DNA from: Bacteroidota bacterium
GTDB taxonomy: Bacteria > Bacteroidota > Bacteroidia > Bacteroidales > Prolixibacteraceae
DNA length: 32,060 nucleotides
Assembly (NCBI GenBank): GCA_029265715.1
Contig: JAJUGZ010000043.1
Span: 1-32,060, forward strand
Direction of reading: 5' to 3'
Part shown: one piece after another, positions 1 through 8,940 of the stretch
Layout of the letters: the number at the start of each line of letters is the position of its first letter
Position numbering within the stretch: position 1 is the first letter of the stretch
The notes under the pieces: generated by a model
What the model was told of the DNA's origin: nothing
What the model saw: only the letters and a program-made list of their open reading frames with translations
The model's database searches: none
Translations under genes and position numbers: made by a program

Positions 1-305
1 ATAGGCCTAGCATATTGATATTCTTCATTGTTGCTCTTTTTTGTACTGTAAAATAGGCAATCTAACCATATATCCCATGCTTAAAATATTAACAATTAAA
101 CAAATATATTAACATTGGGTTTTTAGAGATGCCCTTTAGTTTATCGAAAAATTTTAAACCCAATTTTATCATTTTTCACTCACCCCAAGCCCGGGGAACC
201 GGTCTTTTCATCGAAGGTGCGACAGGGGTAAGTATCGGGGGGAAATAAAATTTAAACAGTTTTTTATATCCGGGATTTGTGTAAATTCAACACTAAAATG
301 GATGG
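1..305. other. AT-rich non-coding stretch upstream of the sigma factor gene
   Basis: I see no convincing gene here. The stretch is AT-rich with several TATA-like patches and one GC-rich patch near 181-210. It presumably contains the promoter of the sigma factor gene at 306, but I could not place a convincing TTTG/TAnnTTTG pair. Any upstream gene ends before the window. Confidence 0.5.
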
Positions 306-908
306 ATGGGCTTGGATGTTGATTTATTGGGAGGATTAAAGTCCGGAAATGAAAATGTATTCCGGAGGATAATGGAGCTTTGGTATTCAAAGCTTTTCAA
401 TTTTGCGCGGGGTTATATTCCTGACGAAGAATTGGTCCGGGAAATCCTTCAGGATGTTTTTGTGCAATTGTGGAGTAAGCGGAGCATGTTAGCCGAAAAT
501 ACCTCAATCAATGCTTACCTTTTTACTGTGACCCGCAATCGCTGTATTGATCATATCAGACGGCAACGGCTAATGCTTCAATTCCGGAAAGACTGTCAGG
601 ACGAGTTCCAGCGTTTGGGCGAAAGTTTTCAAGCCTTGTCCGATCCGGTCTTAGATAACATTTTTGCGCAGGAAGTACAGGCAGAAATTGGGAATGCGAT
701 AACCGGGCTTCCGGAGCAGTGCCGACGGGTTTTTACCCTGAGCCGTTTTGAAGGCTTAAAGAACCGGGAAATCGGAGAAGTGCTCAACATTTCGGAAAAA
801 ACCGTAGAAACGCACATCACGAAGGCGCTGAAAACAATCCGGAATGTGCTGGAACGTAAGTTTGCCGGGAACCTGAATTTGATCGCCCTGCTTTTTCGAA
901 GGAAATGA
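306..908 (+). CDS. ECF-subfamily RNA polymerase sigma-70 factor
   Basis: This is a 200-residue extracytoplasmic-function sigma factor of the Bacteroidota type that works with FecR-like anti-sigma factors to switch on SusCD transport operons. Region 2 spans about residues 20-90; the core-binding helices end in the DNA-melting segment AYLFTVTRNRCIDHIRRQR (70-88). Region 4 spans about 130-185, with the helix-turn-helix NREIGEVLNISEKTVETH (153-170). Region 3 and the N-terminal region 1 of housekeeping sigmas are absent, as expected for ECF factors. The ATG at 306 is the first in-frame start. The gene lies directly upstream of fecR-, susC- and susD-like genes, so its likely target is that operon. 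The 274 bases between it and the anti-sigma gene suggest separate promoters are possible. The family assignment is firm; the target is inferred from position. Confidence 0.95.
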   Translation: MGLDVDLLGGLKSGNENVFRRIMELWYSKLFNFARGYIPDEELVREILQDVFVQLWSKRSMLAENTSINAYLFTVTRNRCIDHIRRQRLMLQFRKDCQDEFQRLGESFQALSDPVLDNIFAQEVQAEIGNAITGLPEQCRRVFTLSRFEGLKNREIGEVLNISEKTVETHITKALKTIRNVLERKFAGNLNLIALLFRRK

Positions 909-1034
909 GTTCTTATTTAAATCCCAATAGGTTTTTGGGTGACGCTTGGTCCCTTGGCGTCTTTGGGGCATGAGAAATAGCCATCAGGTCACTAAATACG
1001 AAGAAATCCGATCGTCTGCTGGCGGACCTCTTCC

Positions 1035-1052
1035 CTCTCTACCCATAGAGAG
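1035..1052. other. Short perfect hairpin in the sigma/anti-sigma spacer
   Basis: CTCTCTA (1035-1041) and TAGAGAG (1046-1052) form a 7-bp stem with loop CCCA. No T-run follows, so it is not a standard terminator. A G-rich segment GGGTGGGT at about 1077-1084 complements the flanking CCC runs only partly. It may be a decayed palindromic intergenic repeat of the kind common in Bacteroidota, or chance. Confidence 0.3.
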
Positions 1053-1182
1053 ACAAAGCGAATGCAGAGAGTTTAGGGTGGGTCAATAATGACCGAAAAA
1101 AACAGTTTCCGATTAAAAAAAATTCATTAGCCACTCAGGGGTTCTGGGAAGCTATTCGTTTTAAGTGAGAAATTTGATTGTG

Positions 1183-2169
1183 ATGACTGACGATTTAATC
1201 ATTAGATATATTACCGGGCAGGCTGATCAGTTTGAAGAAAAGCTGGTCCACGAATGGATTTCTCAGGATGAAAGCCACCAGCGCGACCTTGTCCGGCTTA
1301 AAAATGCCTGGGTTTTATCCGGACTTGGCCAGGAAACCGACGAAGCCCGAAAGAATCAGGAGATACAGGCTATTTTAAAACGTATCCGTACCGGGCAGAA
1401 GCGATCAATTTCCATTCCGGTTTATTTGAGAAATGCGGCTGCTGTTTTGTTAATCGCCGCAACGTCGGGTATTGCCGGCTACTTTTTCTCCCGGGTAAAA
1501 CTTGCTCCTGAAACCTATACCGAGATTGTTGTCCCGCGGGGCGAACGTTCAAAAGTCATACTTTCTGATGGCACAACCGTCAAACTGAACGGCGATTCCC
1601 GATTAAGGTTCCCGTCAGCATTCGACGGCAAAACCCGCGAGGTTGAACTGGAAGGCGAAGCCTATTTTAATGTGGCACACAACGAAAAAATGCCATTTGT
1701 TGTTAAGGCGTCTGATTTTCAGGTAGAAGTTCTTGGAACACGGTTTAATGTGAATTGTTATTCCAACGAGCAAGATTTTACAACGTTTCTGGAAAGCGGG
1801 CGGGTAAAAATTTCGAGCCCCGAAAACCACATTGATAATATTGTGCTAAAGCCCTCCGAGTCATTGGAGTTTGACCGTATAACCGGGAAATATCTGAAAC
1901 TGACTATACCGGATAGCCGTATGACCGACTGGACTAAAGGCATCTTAACCGTTAAAGGCGAAACGATTGAAGAACTGGCAAAAAAGCTCGAACGTCGGTT
2001 TAACATTCGGATCGTATTTGGCGATGATGCAGTGAAGAAGCATACTTATACCGGATCAATTAAAGACGAAGAATTGAAAACGATCCTGGATGCTTTGCAG
2101 TTTGCTTCGTCGCTGAATTATGAGATAACCGGGAACATTGTAACCCTGTCGTCGTCGGGGAAAAAATAA
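1183..2169 (+). CDS. FecR-family anti-sigma factor
   Basis: This is an inner-membrane anti-sigma factor of 328 residues that holds the upstream ECF sigma until the outer-membrane transporter signals. The cytoplasmic N-terminal domain (1-75) binds sigma. One transmembrane helix lies at about 85-102 (AAAVLLIAATSGIAGYFF). The periplasmic FecR beta domain (about 112-215) has the typical VVPRGERSKVILSDGTTVKLN and GEAYFNV segments. The C-terminal domain (about 252-322, DUF4974-like) resembles an STN fold and ends near the stop. I chose the ATG at 1183 over an in-frame GTG at 1165 because MTDDLIIRYITG is the usual N-terminus. The STN domain on the SusC protein that follows is the expected partner in the periplasm. 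Confidence 0.93.
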   Translation: MTDDLIIRYITGQADQFEEKLVHEWISQDESHQRDLVRLKNAWVLSGLGQETDEARKNQEIQAILKRIRTGQKRSISIPVYLRNAAAVLLIAATSGIAGYFFSRVKLAPETYTEIVVPRGERSKVILSDGTTVKLNGDSRLRFPSAFDGKTREVELEGEAYFNVAHNEKMPFVVKASDFQVEVLGTRFNVNCYSNEQDFTTFLESGRVKISSPENHIDNIVLKPSESLEFDRITGKYLKLTIPDSRMTDWTKGILTVKGETIEELAKKLERRFNIRIVFGDDAVKKHTYTGSIKDEELKTILDALQFASSLNYEITGNIVTLSSSGKK

Positions 2170-2171
2170 AA

Positions 2172-2200
2172 ACCGGAAAATGTTCGCAGCATTTCCCGGT
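2172..2200. promoter_or_regulatory. Hairpin between anti-sigma and susC-like genes
   Basis: ACCGGAAAATG (2172-2182) pairs with CATTTCCCGGT (2190-2200) with one mismatch, giving an 11-bp stem and a 7-base loop just after the fecR stop. No U-run follows. It could be a weak terminator or an RNA processing/stability element that lets susCD be expressed at a different level from fecR. Confidence 0.45.
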
Positions 2201-2281
2201 TGACCAAGATAATTAATATCGTGCCGATTGATTCGCAGTCAGGAAGCACAAACGTTTAACTATCAAATTGAAACCAAACTT

Positions 2282-5200
2282 ATGAAAAAAAAACAAAAAA
2301 GCGATCAGTCTGATTATCGCAGGTTGATCCGAAGAGGATTTTTAATTATGAGGTTATCAATACTTCTCATTCTGCTGGGCGTTCTTCAAAGTGTGGCTTC
2401 GGTATATGCCCAGAACTGGCGTTTTACCCTAGATGAAAAAAACGCTTCCATTAAAGAGATAATGGAGAAAATCGAAAGCCAGAGCGAGTTCCGGTTTTTC
2501 TACGAAAACAAGCTGGACGTTGACAACAAACTGAACCTGAAGTTAAAAAACTGTACCATCGAGCAGGTTTTGGAACAACTGTTTAATTCATCCGGAATTG
2601 ACTACAAAGTGCTCGACAACAATTACATCGTTCTGAAAAGCAAGACTGACCAGAATTTTCAGGCTGTATCGCAGCAAAAAGGCAGTGTGTCAGGGAAAGT
2701 GGTCGATGCGTCAGGGTCCCCGCTGCCGGGGGTTACCGTTGCTGTAAAAGGCACAACGCAGGGAACAATTACCGACATGGACGGGAAATATACCCTGACC
2801 GGTATTCCGGATAAAGCCGTGTTGGTGTTCTCGTTTGTGGGGATGAAAACCGAAGAAGCTCCGGTAACTTCACCAACCATAAACATGACCCTGAAAGAAG
2901 AAACCATCGGGATCGAAGAAGTGGTGGCGATTGGCTATGGCGTTGTCAAAAAACGTGACCTGACCGGTTCAGTTGCTTCGGTAACCGGAGAGAAACTTGC
3001 CGAAAACCCTGTATCTAACGTAGTACAGGCCATGCAGGGGCGCTTGTCTGGCGTTAACGTTATATCGCAGGATGGCCGGCCGGGTGCAACCATGTCTGTG
3101 CGCGTACGTGGCGGTGGATCGATTACTCAATCGAACGAGCCTCTTTACGTTGTTGATGGTGTGCAGTTAAGTAGTATTGATGATATCCCTGCCGATAATA
3201 TTGAAACCATTGACGTGTTGAAAGATGCCTCTTCAACTGCCATTTATGGTGCGCGGGGCGCCAATGGCGTTATCCTGATCACCACCAAAAGTGCCAAGGA
3301 AGGACGGACTACCGTTAAGTACAACGTGTACAATCAAATAAAACAAAATCCATCTACCTTGGGAGTAATGGATGCTTATGATTATGTTCTTTGGAACTGG
3401 TCGTATGCAACTGCTTACGGATCATCTTATGGCGACGGTGTCGCTAAATATTTCGGCTTAGGATCGTCTTATGGCAACCATTTGAATGAATATAAGAGTG
3501 TTAAAGCCCACAATTACATTAACGATGTAATGCGTACAGCAAACACAACAAACCATGATTTGTCTTTGACTTCAGGCACCGATAAAACCAAAATCTATGC
3601 TTCGCTGAACTACCTGAACGATGAAGGTATCCGTATTGCTTCTGGTTATTCGCGCTGGAATGCAAACTTCAAGTTAGACCAGAAAATAAACAAAGACCTT
3701 ACGTTTAATGCCGACTTACGATATGCTGAAAGTCAGGTCGATGGGACCAGTTTCGATAGAGCGACTTCGGCGTATCAATACAGGCCCATTGACAACCCGC
3801 TGGGTGATCCTACCTATACAACCGGGTTGGGGCAGGGCGAACCAAGTGTTTCTGAAGATTACAACGTAGTAAGTATTATTAACAACTATCAAAACATTGC
3901 TGATGATTATAGTGTTAACGGGCGAGGTTCGTTAACATGGAATGTTTTTAAAGGGTTAGTCGCTAAATCAGAATTGTCGTTAACCCGTAGTTGGGGCGAA
4001 ACGAAGTACTGGGATGCCGGGCTGGAAACAGGTTATAGTCTGGCAAAACTTACTAAAAAAGATGGAGAGGCTGTTCGCTGGGCAACAACATTAAATTATG
4101 AAGTTCAGGGATTGGGAAACAATCAAAATTTATCATTCCTCGTTGGAAACGAAGTCTTGGCCTCACAGTCGAACAGTACTGTTATTCAGGGGGCCGGCTA
4201 CCCGAGCGGGTTTGATATGAATGATGCATTCGGTATGATCAATATGACCAATGTGCAGAAAGATTACGGTAAAGATCAGTTCAGTAACACCATCGGCACC
4301 CCATCGCATACACAGTCTTATTTTGGACGTGTTAATTACTCTCTTTTTAGTCGCTATTTATTAACGGCAACATTTCGCGCCGATGGTTCTTCAAAATTTG
4401 CACCCAATCATCGCTGGGGTTATTTCCCTGCAGCAGCTGTTGCATGGCGTATCTCAGATGAACCATTCCTTGCCAATGCCAAATCTTTTCTTGATAACCT
4501 GAAATTGCGTGTTTCTTATGGTTCGTCAGGTTCTGATAATATCAGCCCTTCGTTGTGGAAAGAAACCTGGACTACGAAACAAATCACAGTTGGGACCAAT
4601 ACAATTACCACGTATGTTCCCGGGTCAATGTTAAGCAATCCTGATTTGAAATGGGAAACAACAATCTCCCGGAATACCGGTTTGGATTTTGGGTTCCTGG
4701 ATAACCGGATAAGCGGTACCCTTGATTTTTACTGGAACACAACAAAAAATATCCTGATGAAAGTCCCGGTTGATCCATCGGCCGGTTACAGCTATCAGTT
4801 CCAGAATGTTGGACAGACTTCGAACAAAGGTGTTGAATTGGCATTAAATGTGGATATTGTACGTTCAAAAGATTTCAACCTGAATTTAACGGCAACCTAT
4901 AACTTCAACAAGAATAATATTGATGAACTGAGCGAAGATGCCTTGGCCGATACCCATACCGGCTGGGGTTCCAGTATGCGTTTGCCGTATTATGACTATA
5001 TTATCCGGAAAGGGCAACCCGTTGGCGTAATCCAGGGATTTAAATCAGCCGGATACTATACTGTTTCCGACTTTGATTATGATGCGGCAAGCGGGACCTA
5101 TACGTTAAAAACGGGTATTCCGGATATAAAAAACATCGTAAACTACCCGACCAATGTGACCAACGGATTTAAAAAAGCTACCGGACAGACAGCATTTCCC

Positions 5201-5848
5201 GGCTGTGCCAAATTTGAAGATATAAGCGGCGATGGCGTAGTGAACGGCGATGATGCAACCATTATCGGGCATACAATGCCTAAGCACACGGGCGGTTTTG
5301 CATTAAATGCATCGTATAAACAATTTGATTTAAGCGCCGGCTTTACTTATCAGATCGGTGGAGATGTGTACAATGCAAATGCGATGTATAGCATGATGGG
5401 AAATAAAGATAATAGTCTGGGACAGAACCGGCTTCGGTTTGTAAAAGACACCTACAAAGTGTACGATGTAAATTCGAGCGGTAACTTGCAATTAGTTACA
5501 GACCCGACTGCCCTGAATACACTGAACGAAAATGCCAAATATGCGCTGAACTATTCTGAATACGGAATCGCTTCTTCTCAATTCATTGAGAATGCGTCTT
5601 ATCTCCGGTTGCAGAACCTTACTTTCGGGTACACAATCCCAAAAGATCTGATCAGAAAAATTGGAATCCAGAATTTACGTATCTATTTCACAGGCACTAA
5701 TTTGTTCTGCTTAACAGGTTATTCAGGGTTGGACCCGGATGTTAACACCGATACCGACGGGGTCGACGGTTTCCCAACACCAAACTATGATTATAACGCA
5801 TACCCCAAAGCAAGAACGTATACAATGGGGCTTAACTTAACTTTTTAA
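2282..5848 (+). CDS. SusC/RagA-family TonB-dependent outer-membrane transporter with STN domain
   Basis: This 1188-residue outer-membrane transporter imports glycan oligomers using TonB energy. The signal peptide covers about 1-44 and ends at VYAQ. Next come an STN signalling domain (about 50-117), a carboxypeptidase-regulatory-like domain (about 136-200, GSVSGKVVDASGSPLPGVTV), the SusC signature EEVVAIGYGVVKKRDLTGSV (212-231), a plug to about 340, and a 22-strand-type barrel ending in the terminal Phe of GLNLTF. The ATG at 2282 is preferred over an in-frame TTG at 2228: MKKKQ with basic residues before the hydrophobic core matches STN-type SusC proteins. The STN domain implies control through the adjacent FecR/ECF pair. 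The susD-like gene starts 21 bases downstream. Oligogalacturonide as substrate is inferred from the enzyme genes that follow. Confidence 0.96.
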   Translation: MKKKQKSDQSDYRRLIRRGFLIMRLSILLILLGVLQSVASVYAQNWRFTLDEKNASIKEIMEKIESQSEFRFFYENKLDVDNKLNLKLKNCTIEQVLEQLFNSSGIDYKVLDNNYIVLKSKTDQNFQAVSQQKGSVSGKVVDASGSPLPGVTVAVKGTTQGTITDMDGKYTLTGIPDKAVLVFSFVGMKTEEAPVTSPTINMTLKEETIGIEEVVAIGYGVVKKRDLTGSVASVTGEKLAENPVSNVVQAMQGRLSGVNVISQDGRPGATMSVRVRGGGSITQSNEPLYVVDGVQLSSIDDIPADNIETIDVLKDASSTAIYGARGANGVILITTKSAKEGRTTVKYNVYNQIKQNPSTLGVMDAYDYVLWNWSYATAYGSSYGDGVAKYFGLGSSYGNHLNEYKSVKAHNYINDVMRTANTTNHDLSLTSGTDKTKIYASLNYLNDEGIRIASGYSRWNANFKLDQKINKDLTFNADLRYAESQVDGTSFDRATSAYQYRPIDNPLGDPTYTTGLGQGEPSVSEDYNVVSIINNYQNIADDYSVNGRGSLTWNVFKGLVAKSELSLTRSWGETKYWDAGLETGYSLAKLTKKDGEAVRWATTLNYEVQGLGNNQNLSFLVGNEVLASQSNSTVIQGAGYPSGFDMNDAFGMINMTNVQKDYGKDQFSNTIGTPSHTQSYFGRVNYSLFSRYLLTATFRADGSSKFAPNHRWGYFPAAAVAWRISDEPFLANAKSFLDNLKLRVSYGSSGSDNISPSLWKETWTTKQITVGTNTITTYVPGSMLSNPDLKWETTISRNTGLDFGFLDNRISGTLDFYWNTTKNILMKVPVDPSAGYSYQFQNVGQTSNKGVELALNVDIVRSKDFNLNLTATYNFNKNNIDELSEDALADTHTGWGSSMRLPYYDYIIRKGQPVGVIQGFKSAGYYTVSDFDYDAASGTYTLKTGIPDIKNIVNYPTNVTNGFKKATGQTAFPGCAKFEDISGDGVVNGDDATIIGHTMPKHTGGFALNASYKQFDLSAGFTYQIGGDVYNANAMYSMMGNKDNSLGQNRLRFVKDTYKVYDVNSSGNLQLVTDPTALNTLNENAKYALNYSEYGIASSQFIENASYLRLQNLTFGYTIPKDLIRKIGIQNLRIYFTGTNLFCLTGYSGLDPDVNTDTDGVDGFPTPNYDYNAYPKARTYTMGLNLTF

Positions 5849-5869
5849 TTTGGAAGGGAGATAAAAACT

Positions 5870-8017
5870 ATGAAAAAAGTAATATATAAAGCACTATTGG
5901 TAGCAAGCATTGCTACCATCGCTTCATGTAACGATTTTTTGGAAACAAGTTCTCCATCGGTTATTGATGCAACGTTTGTTTTTTCAAACATCGAAACAGC
6001 CCGGGCTGCCATGGATGGAGCGTATGAAGAATGGAGGTCTACAGCCCAGAACCAGGTTTTTGGCGACGGATTGTTTTATGCCGTAGATGTAACCGGCTCT
6101 GACATAGAAAGACATCCCGAAGCGTTTACAAACCAACCCGGGCGCCACTGGCCAGAGTGTTTGTATCAGAACGGAACATACGCCAGCAGTTATGGATTAC
6201 TGTCGTACCAGACAGAATCAAACGCATATACCGCTTTGTTCAGTTGTATTGCGAAAGCAAACGCCATCATAAATGCTATGCAAAGCTCAGACACGTTCAA
6301 TTCGATCATGGGTGCCGGAGCTCCTTCAGAGTTGAGTCAATTATATGGTGAAGCCATTGCCTTGCGTGCGGTGGCCTATCGCGAATTAATCCGTAACTAC
6401 GGAGATGTTCCGTATGCTACAAAGAATGGTGTTGCAGCAAAAGGGCTTACCCCGAGAGATTCCATTTACGACTGCTGTATCGAAGACCTGAAAAAAGTAG
6501 AACCTTTGATGTACCGGGTGGGCGCAAACTCTGATGTGACAAAGAATATATTTTCGCGAACGTTTGTCCAAGGTTTAATTGGCCGCATGTGCCTGGATGC
6601 TGCCGGTTATCAGGTCCGTCGTAACGACCTGGGAGCGTCTTTCTATAAAGATGGGAAAGGCAATGTACTGACGTTTGAAAAATTAGGCACTGAAAATAAC
6701 AACAGTTTTTACGGCCGTCGTTCGGATTATCTTACGCTCTATCAAACAGCTAAAACATATCTGAAAGACTGTGTCGAAAATTCGGGATCGGCGGTGTTCC
6801 ATTCTACCGACCCACGCTCAAAAGGTTCAAATGGACAGATATACGACAACCCATATCAGTACTTCTTTCAGCAAATGAACGATTTGCAGAATGCCGACGA
6901 GTCGATCTATGAATATATCATGACACAGGGAACCGGCAATGATGCCCGTCCATATTCATTTGGCCGTGTATCAAGCGGCGGGAGCAGTAAAGCTTTCCCA
7001 TGTAAAGCATATGGGCAGGGCCGTATCAATCCGGCTTTCTATTATGGAATGTTCGACCCTAAAGACAAACGCCGCGATGTAAGTGTTTGTGTTACCGGAA
7101 GTACAGGCAAGGGTGTTGAAAAATTGATCCCCTTTACTCCGAACTCGAAAGCTGAAGGGGGCGGTTTAACCCTTAATAAATGGGACGAAAACCGTATGGC
7201 AAACCCGTATGTTCTGGCACAGCGCACCTCAGGTATTCATGGTCCGTACATGCGTTTAGCCGAAGTGTATCTGAATTATGCAGAAGCATGTGCCGTTACA
7301 GGCGATAATGCGACAGCCCGGACATATCTGGCCAAAATACGTGAACGTGCATTCCCTGAAGGAGAGGCCAATACCGATGCATTTATCACCTCTTGCGGTA
7401 GCATGTTCAATGCAATTATTACCGAGCGTGCATTTGAATTTGCCGGCGAAGGCGACCGTCGCTGGACGTTGGTGCGCACTGGTTTGTTGCCTGAGGCAAT
7501 CCGAAACATCAAAGAAATGACTTACAAAATGATCCAGGGACTGAAAACGAACGGATACTACACCTTTAGCAATGGCAACACGATTTCAAACTATGTTTAC
7601 ACCAAACTGGTTGATGCAAAGACTACCTATGGTTATCGCTTAACAACTCAGTGCCCTGCCGGAAAAGAAAACGATCCGGTGCTTTATCCGGGATGGCGTG
7701 GTCAGAACGACGACTGGGAAGCAATTGCAACCAAGAACGGCTTATCGTTTACGTATACCGACAAAAAAACCAATCTGGCCATCAAGGGACTGTTTAATTA
7801 TATTGACCCAAGTAGCGCAGAAGCTGCTGCCCTTGTTGCCGATGGTTATGCCAAGGCAGATTGGGGTTCAAAAATTGCCAGTTATGAAGATGAATATTAC
7901 AAGTATTTATTCTACGATTACGACTATACAAAAGCTCCGATTTATCTGTGGCCATATACTCCGAATATTATTTCTACCGGAGGATTTACAAATGGATACG
8001 GATTTGCTCAGAAATAA
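5870..8017 (+). CDS. SusD/RagB-family glycan-binding surface lipoprotein
   Basis: This surface lipoprotein forms the lid of the SusC transporter and captures oligosaccharides. It is 715 residues, at the long end for SusD proteins. The lipobox ATIASC puts the lipidated Cys at residue 20, followed by the typical N-D-F-L-E start of the mature protein. Helical TPR-like segments are visible, for example QLYGEAIALRAVAYRELIRNYGDVP around residues 160-185 and PYMRLAEVYLNYAEACAVTGD around 460-480, followed by the conserved C-terminal ITERAFEFAGEGDRRWTLVRTG block. The start is the ATG 21 bases after the susC-like stop, so the two are co-transcribed. A strong terminator follows the stop. The family is certain; the ligand is inferred from context. 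Confidence 0.96.
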   Translation: MKKVIYKALLVASIATIASCNDFLETSSPSVIDATFVFSNIETARAAMDGAYEEWRSTAQNQVFGDGLFYAVDVTGSDIERHPEAFTNQPGRHWPECLYQNGTYASSYGLLSYQTESNAYTALFSCIAKANAIINAMQSSDTFNSIMGAGAPSELSQLYGEAIALRAVAYRELIRNYGDVPYATKNGVAAKGLTPRDSIYDCCIEDLKKVEPLMYRVGANSDVTKNIFSRTFVQGLIGRMCLDAAGYQVRRNDLGASFYKDGKGNVLTFEKLGTENNNSFYGRRSDYLTLYQTAKTYLKDCVENSGSAVFHSTDPRSKGSNGQIYDNPYQYFFQQMNDLQNADESIYEYIMTQGTGNDARPYSFGRVSSGGSSKAFPCKAYGQGRINPAFYYGMFDPKDKRRDVSVCVTGSTGKGVEKLIPFTPNSKAEGGGLTLNKWDENRMANPYVLAQRTSGIHGPYMRLAEVYLNYAEACAVTGDNATARTYLAKIRERAFPEGEANTDAFITSCGSMFNAIITERAFEFAGEGDRRWTLVRTGLLPEAIRNIKEMTYKMIQGLKTNGYYTFSNGNTISNYVYTKLVDAKTTYGYRLTTQCPAGKENDPVLYPGWRGQNDDWEAIATKNGLSFTYTDKKTNLAIKGLFNYIDPSSAEAAALVADGYAKADWGSKIASYEDEYYKYLFYDYDYTKAPIYLWPYTPNIISTGGFTNGYGFAQK

Positions 8018-8046
8018 TAGCTCTGTATTACGCTAACCAGTATATT

Positions 8047-8079
8047 AAATAACCCGTCAATGTTTCTGGCGGGTTATTT
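8047..8079 (+). terminator. Intrinsic terminator after the susCD pair
   Basis: A 13-bp stem, AAATAACCCGTCA (8047-8059) with TGGCGGGTTATTT (8067-8079), has one G-T wobble and a 7-base loop; a T-rich stretch (GGTTTTT) follows about 6 bases later. It lies 30 bases after the susD-like stop and would separate susCD from the enzyme genes, or let them be expressed at a lower level by read-through. Confidence 0.8.
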
Positions 8080-8199
8080 AATTCCGGTTTTTAATTTAGA
8101 TCAGAATGCCGGGACAAAAGAAATGCGAATGGTAGTTTAGGGACCGTGCCAGCAGATCTGATCAACTCGTTTTCCCGAATTTTTTGTTCTTAAACCAAC

Positions 8200-8880
8200 A
8201 TGGACCTGACCCGAATTTTGCCTGTTCTTGGCCTGTCGGTTCTCTTTTTCATTACCTCCGGAGAATCGCTGTTTGCTCAGGACTGGATTTTGAGCAAGCT
8301 TATTGAGAAACCCGCCGAAGGAATTTATTTGAAGGGGAATCCGGAAATTATCGGTTGCCCCTATGGAAAGGCTGTCCGTTTTAACGGAGAGAGCGATGGA
8401 ATTTTTCTGCACCAGATGCCATTGGCCGGCGTGGAACAATTTACCATCGAAGTAATTTTTAAACCTGAAAGCGGGGGCAATTTTGAACAGCGTTTTTTCC
8501 ACTGTGGCGAAATCCGCGGCGACCGGGTTTTGCTCGAACTTCGCGCAACGCAAAGCGACTGGTATTTCGACGCGTTTATTAACTCCGGCGAACAGAAAAT
8601 GACCTTGATTGACCCGGCGATGCTGCACCCGCTTGACCAGTGGTACCATGCGGCTTACGTGGTCGATCGCGGGAAGCTGACAACCTACATCGACGGAGAA
8701 AAAGAGCTGGAGGGGAAAATAGACCTGAGTCCGCTTCGGACCGGGAACCTGTCGCTGGGAGTGCGTCAAAACGAACAGTCCTGGTTTAAAGGGGCGATTT
8801 ATCAAATTCGAATTTCTCCGGTAGCTTTAGGCGTGAACGATTTTATAAAAAATGAACCATCCCCGAACCAACGAGACTAA
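8200..8880 (+). CDS. Secreted LamG-like (concanavalin A fold) protein
   Basis: This 226-residue secreted protein has a signal peptide (1-27, ending LFAQ). The rest reads as a single LamG/concanavalin-type jelly roll: GKAVRFNGESDGIFL, FTIEVIFKPES, QWYHAAYVVDRGKLTTYIDGE and GNLSLGVRQNEQSWFKGAIYQIRIS are the usual strands of this fold, with the WYHAAYV strand central. No catalytic residues of a known lyase or hydrolase family stand out, so it is more likely a carbohydrate-binding accessory protein than an enzyme. It is the first gene after the susCD terminator and sits 60 bases before a PL10 lyase. The fold is well supported; the role is inferred. Confidence 0.8.
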   Translation: MDLTRILPVLGLSVLFFITSGESLFAQDWILSKLIEKPAEGIYLKGNPEIIGCPYGKAVRFNGESDGIFLHQMPLAGVEQFTIEVIFKPESGGNFEQRFFHCGEIRGDRVLLELRATQSDWYFDAFINSGEQKMTLIDPAMLHPLDQWYHAAYVVDRGKLTTYIDGEKELEGKIDLSPLRTGNLSLGVRQNEQSWFKGAIYQIRISPVALGVNDFIKNEPSPNQRD

Positions 8881-8940
8881 TCCTGACTAAAGAAAAACTA
8901 ACCACGCAATTAGCGAATTAATAAACCAAAAAAACCACGC

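Noticed and set aside
968-983. GAAATAGCCAT match to the left arm of the leader repeat, near the end of the sigma factor gene
   Set aside because: Only 11 bases match, the right arm and tail are missing, and the next gene is 200 bases away; too little to call a repeat relic.
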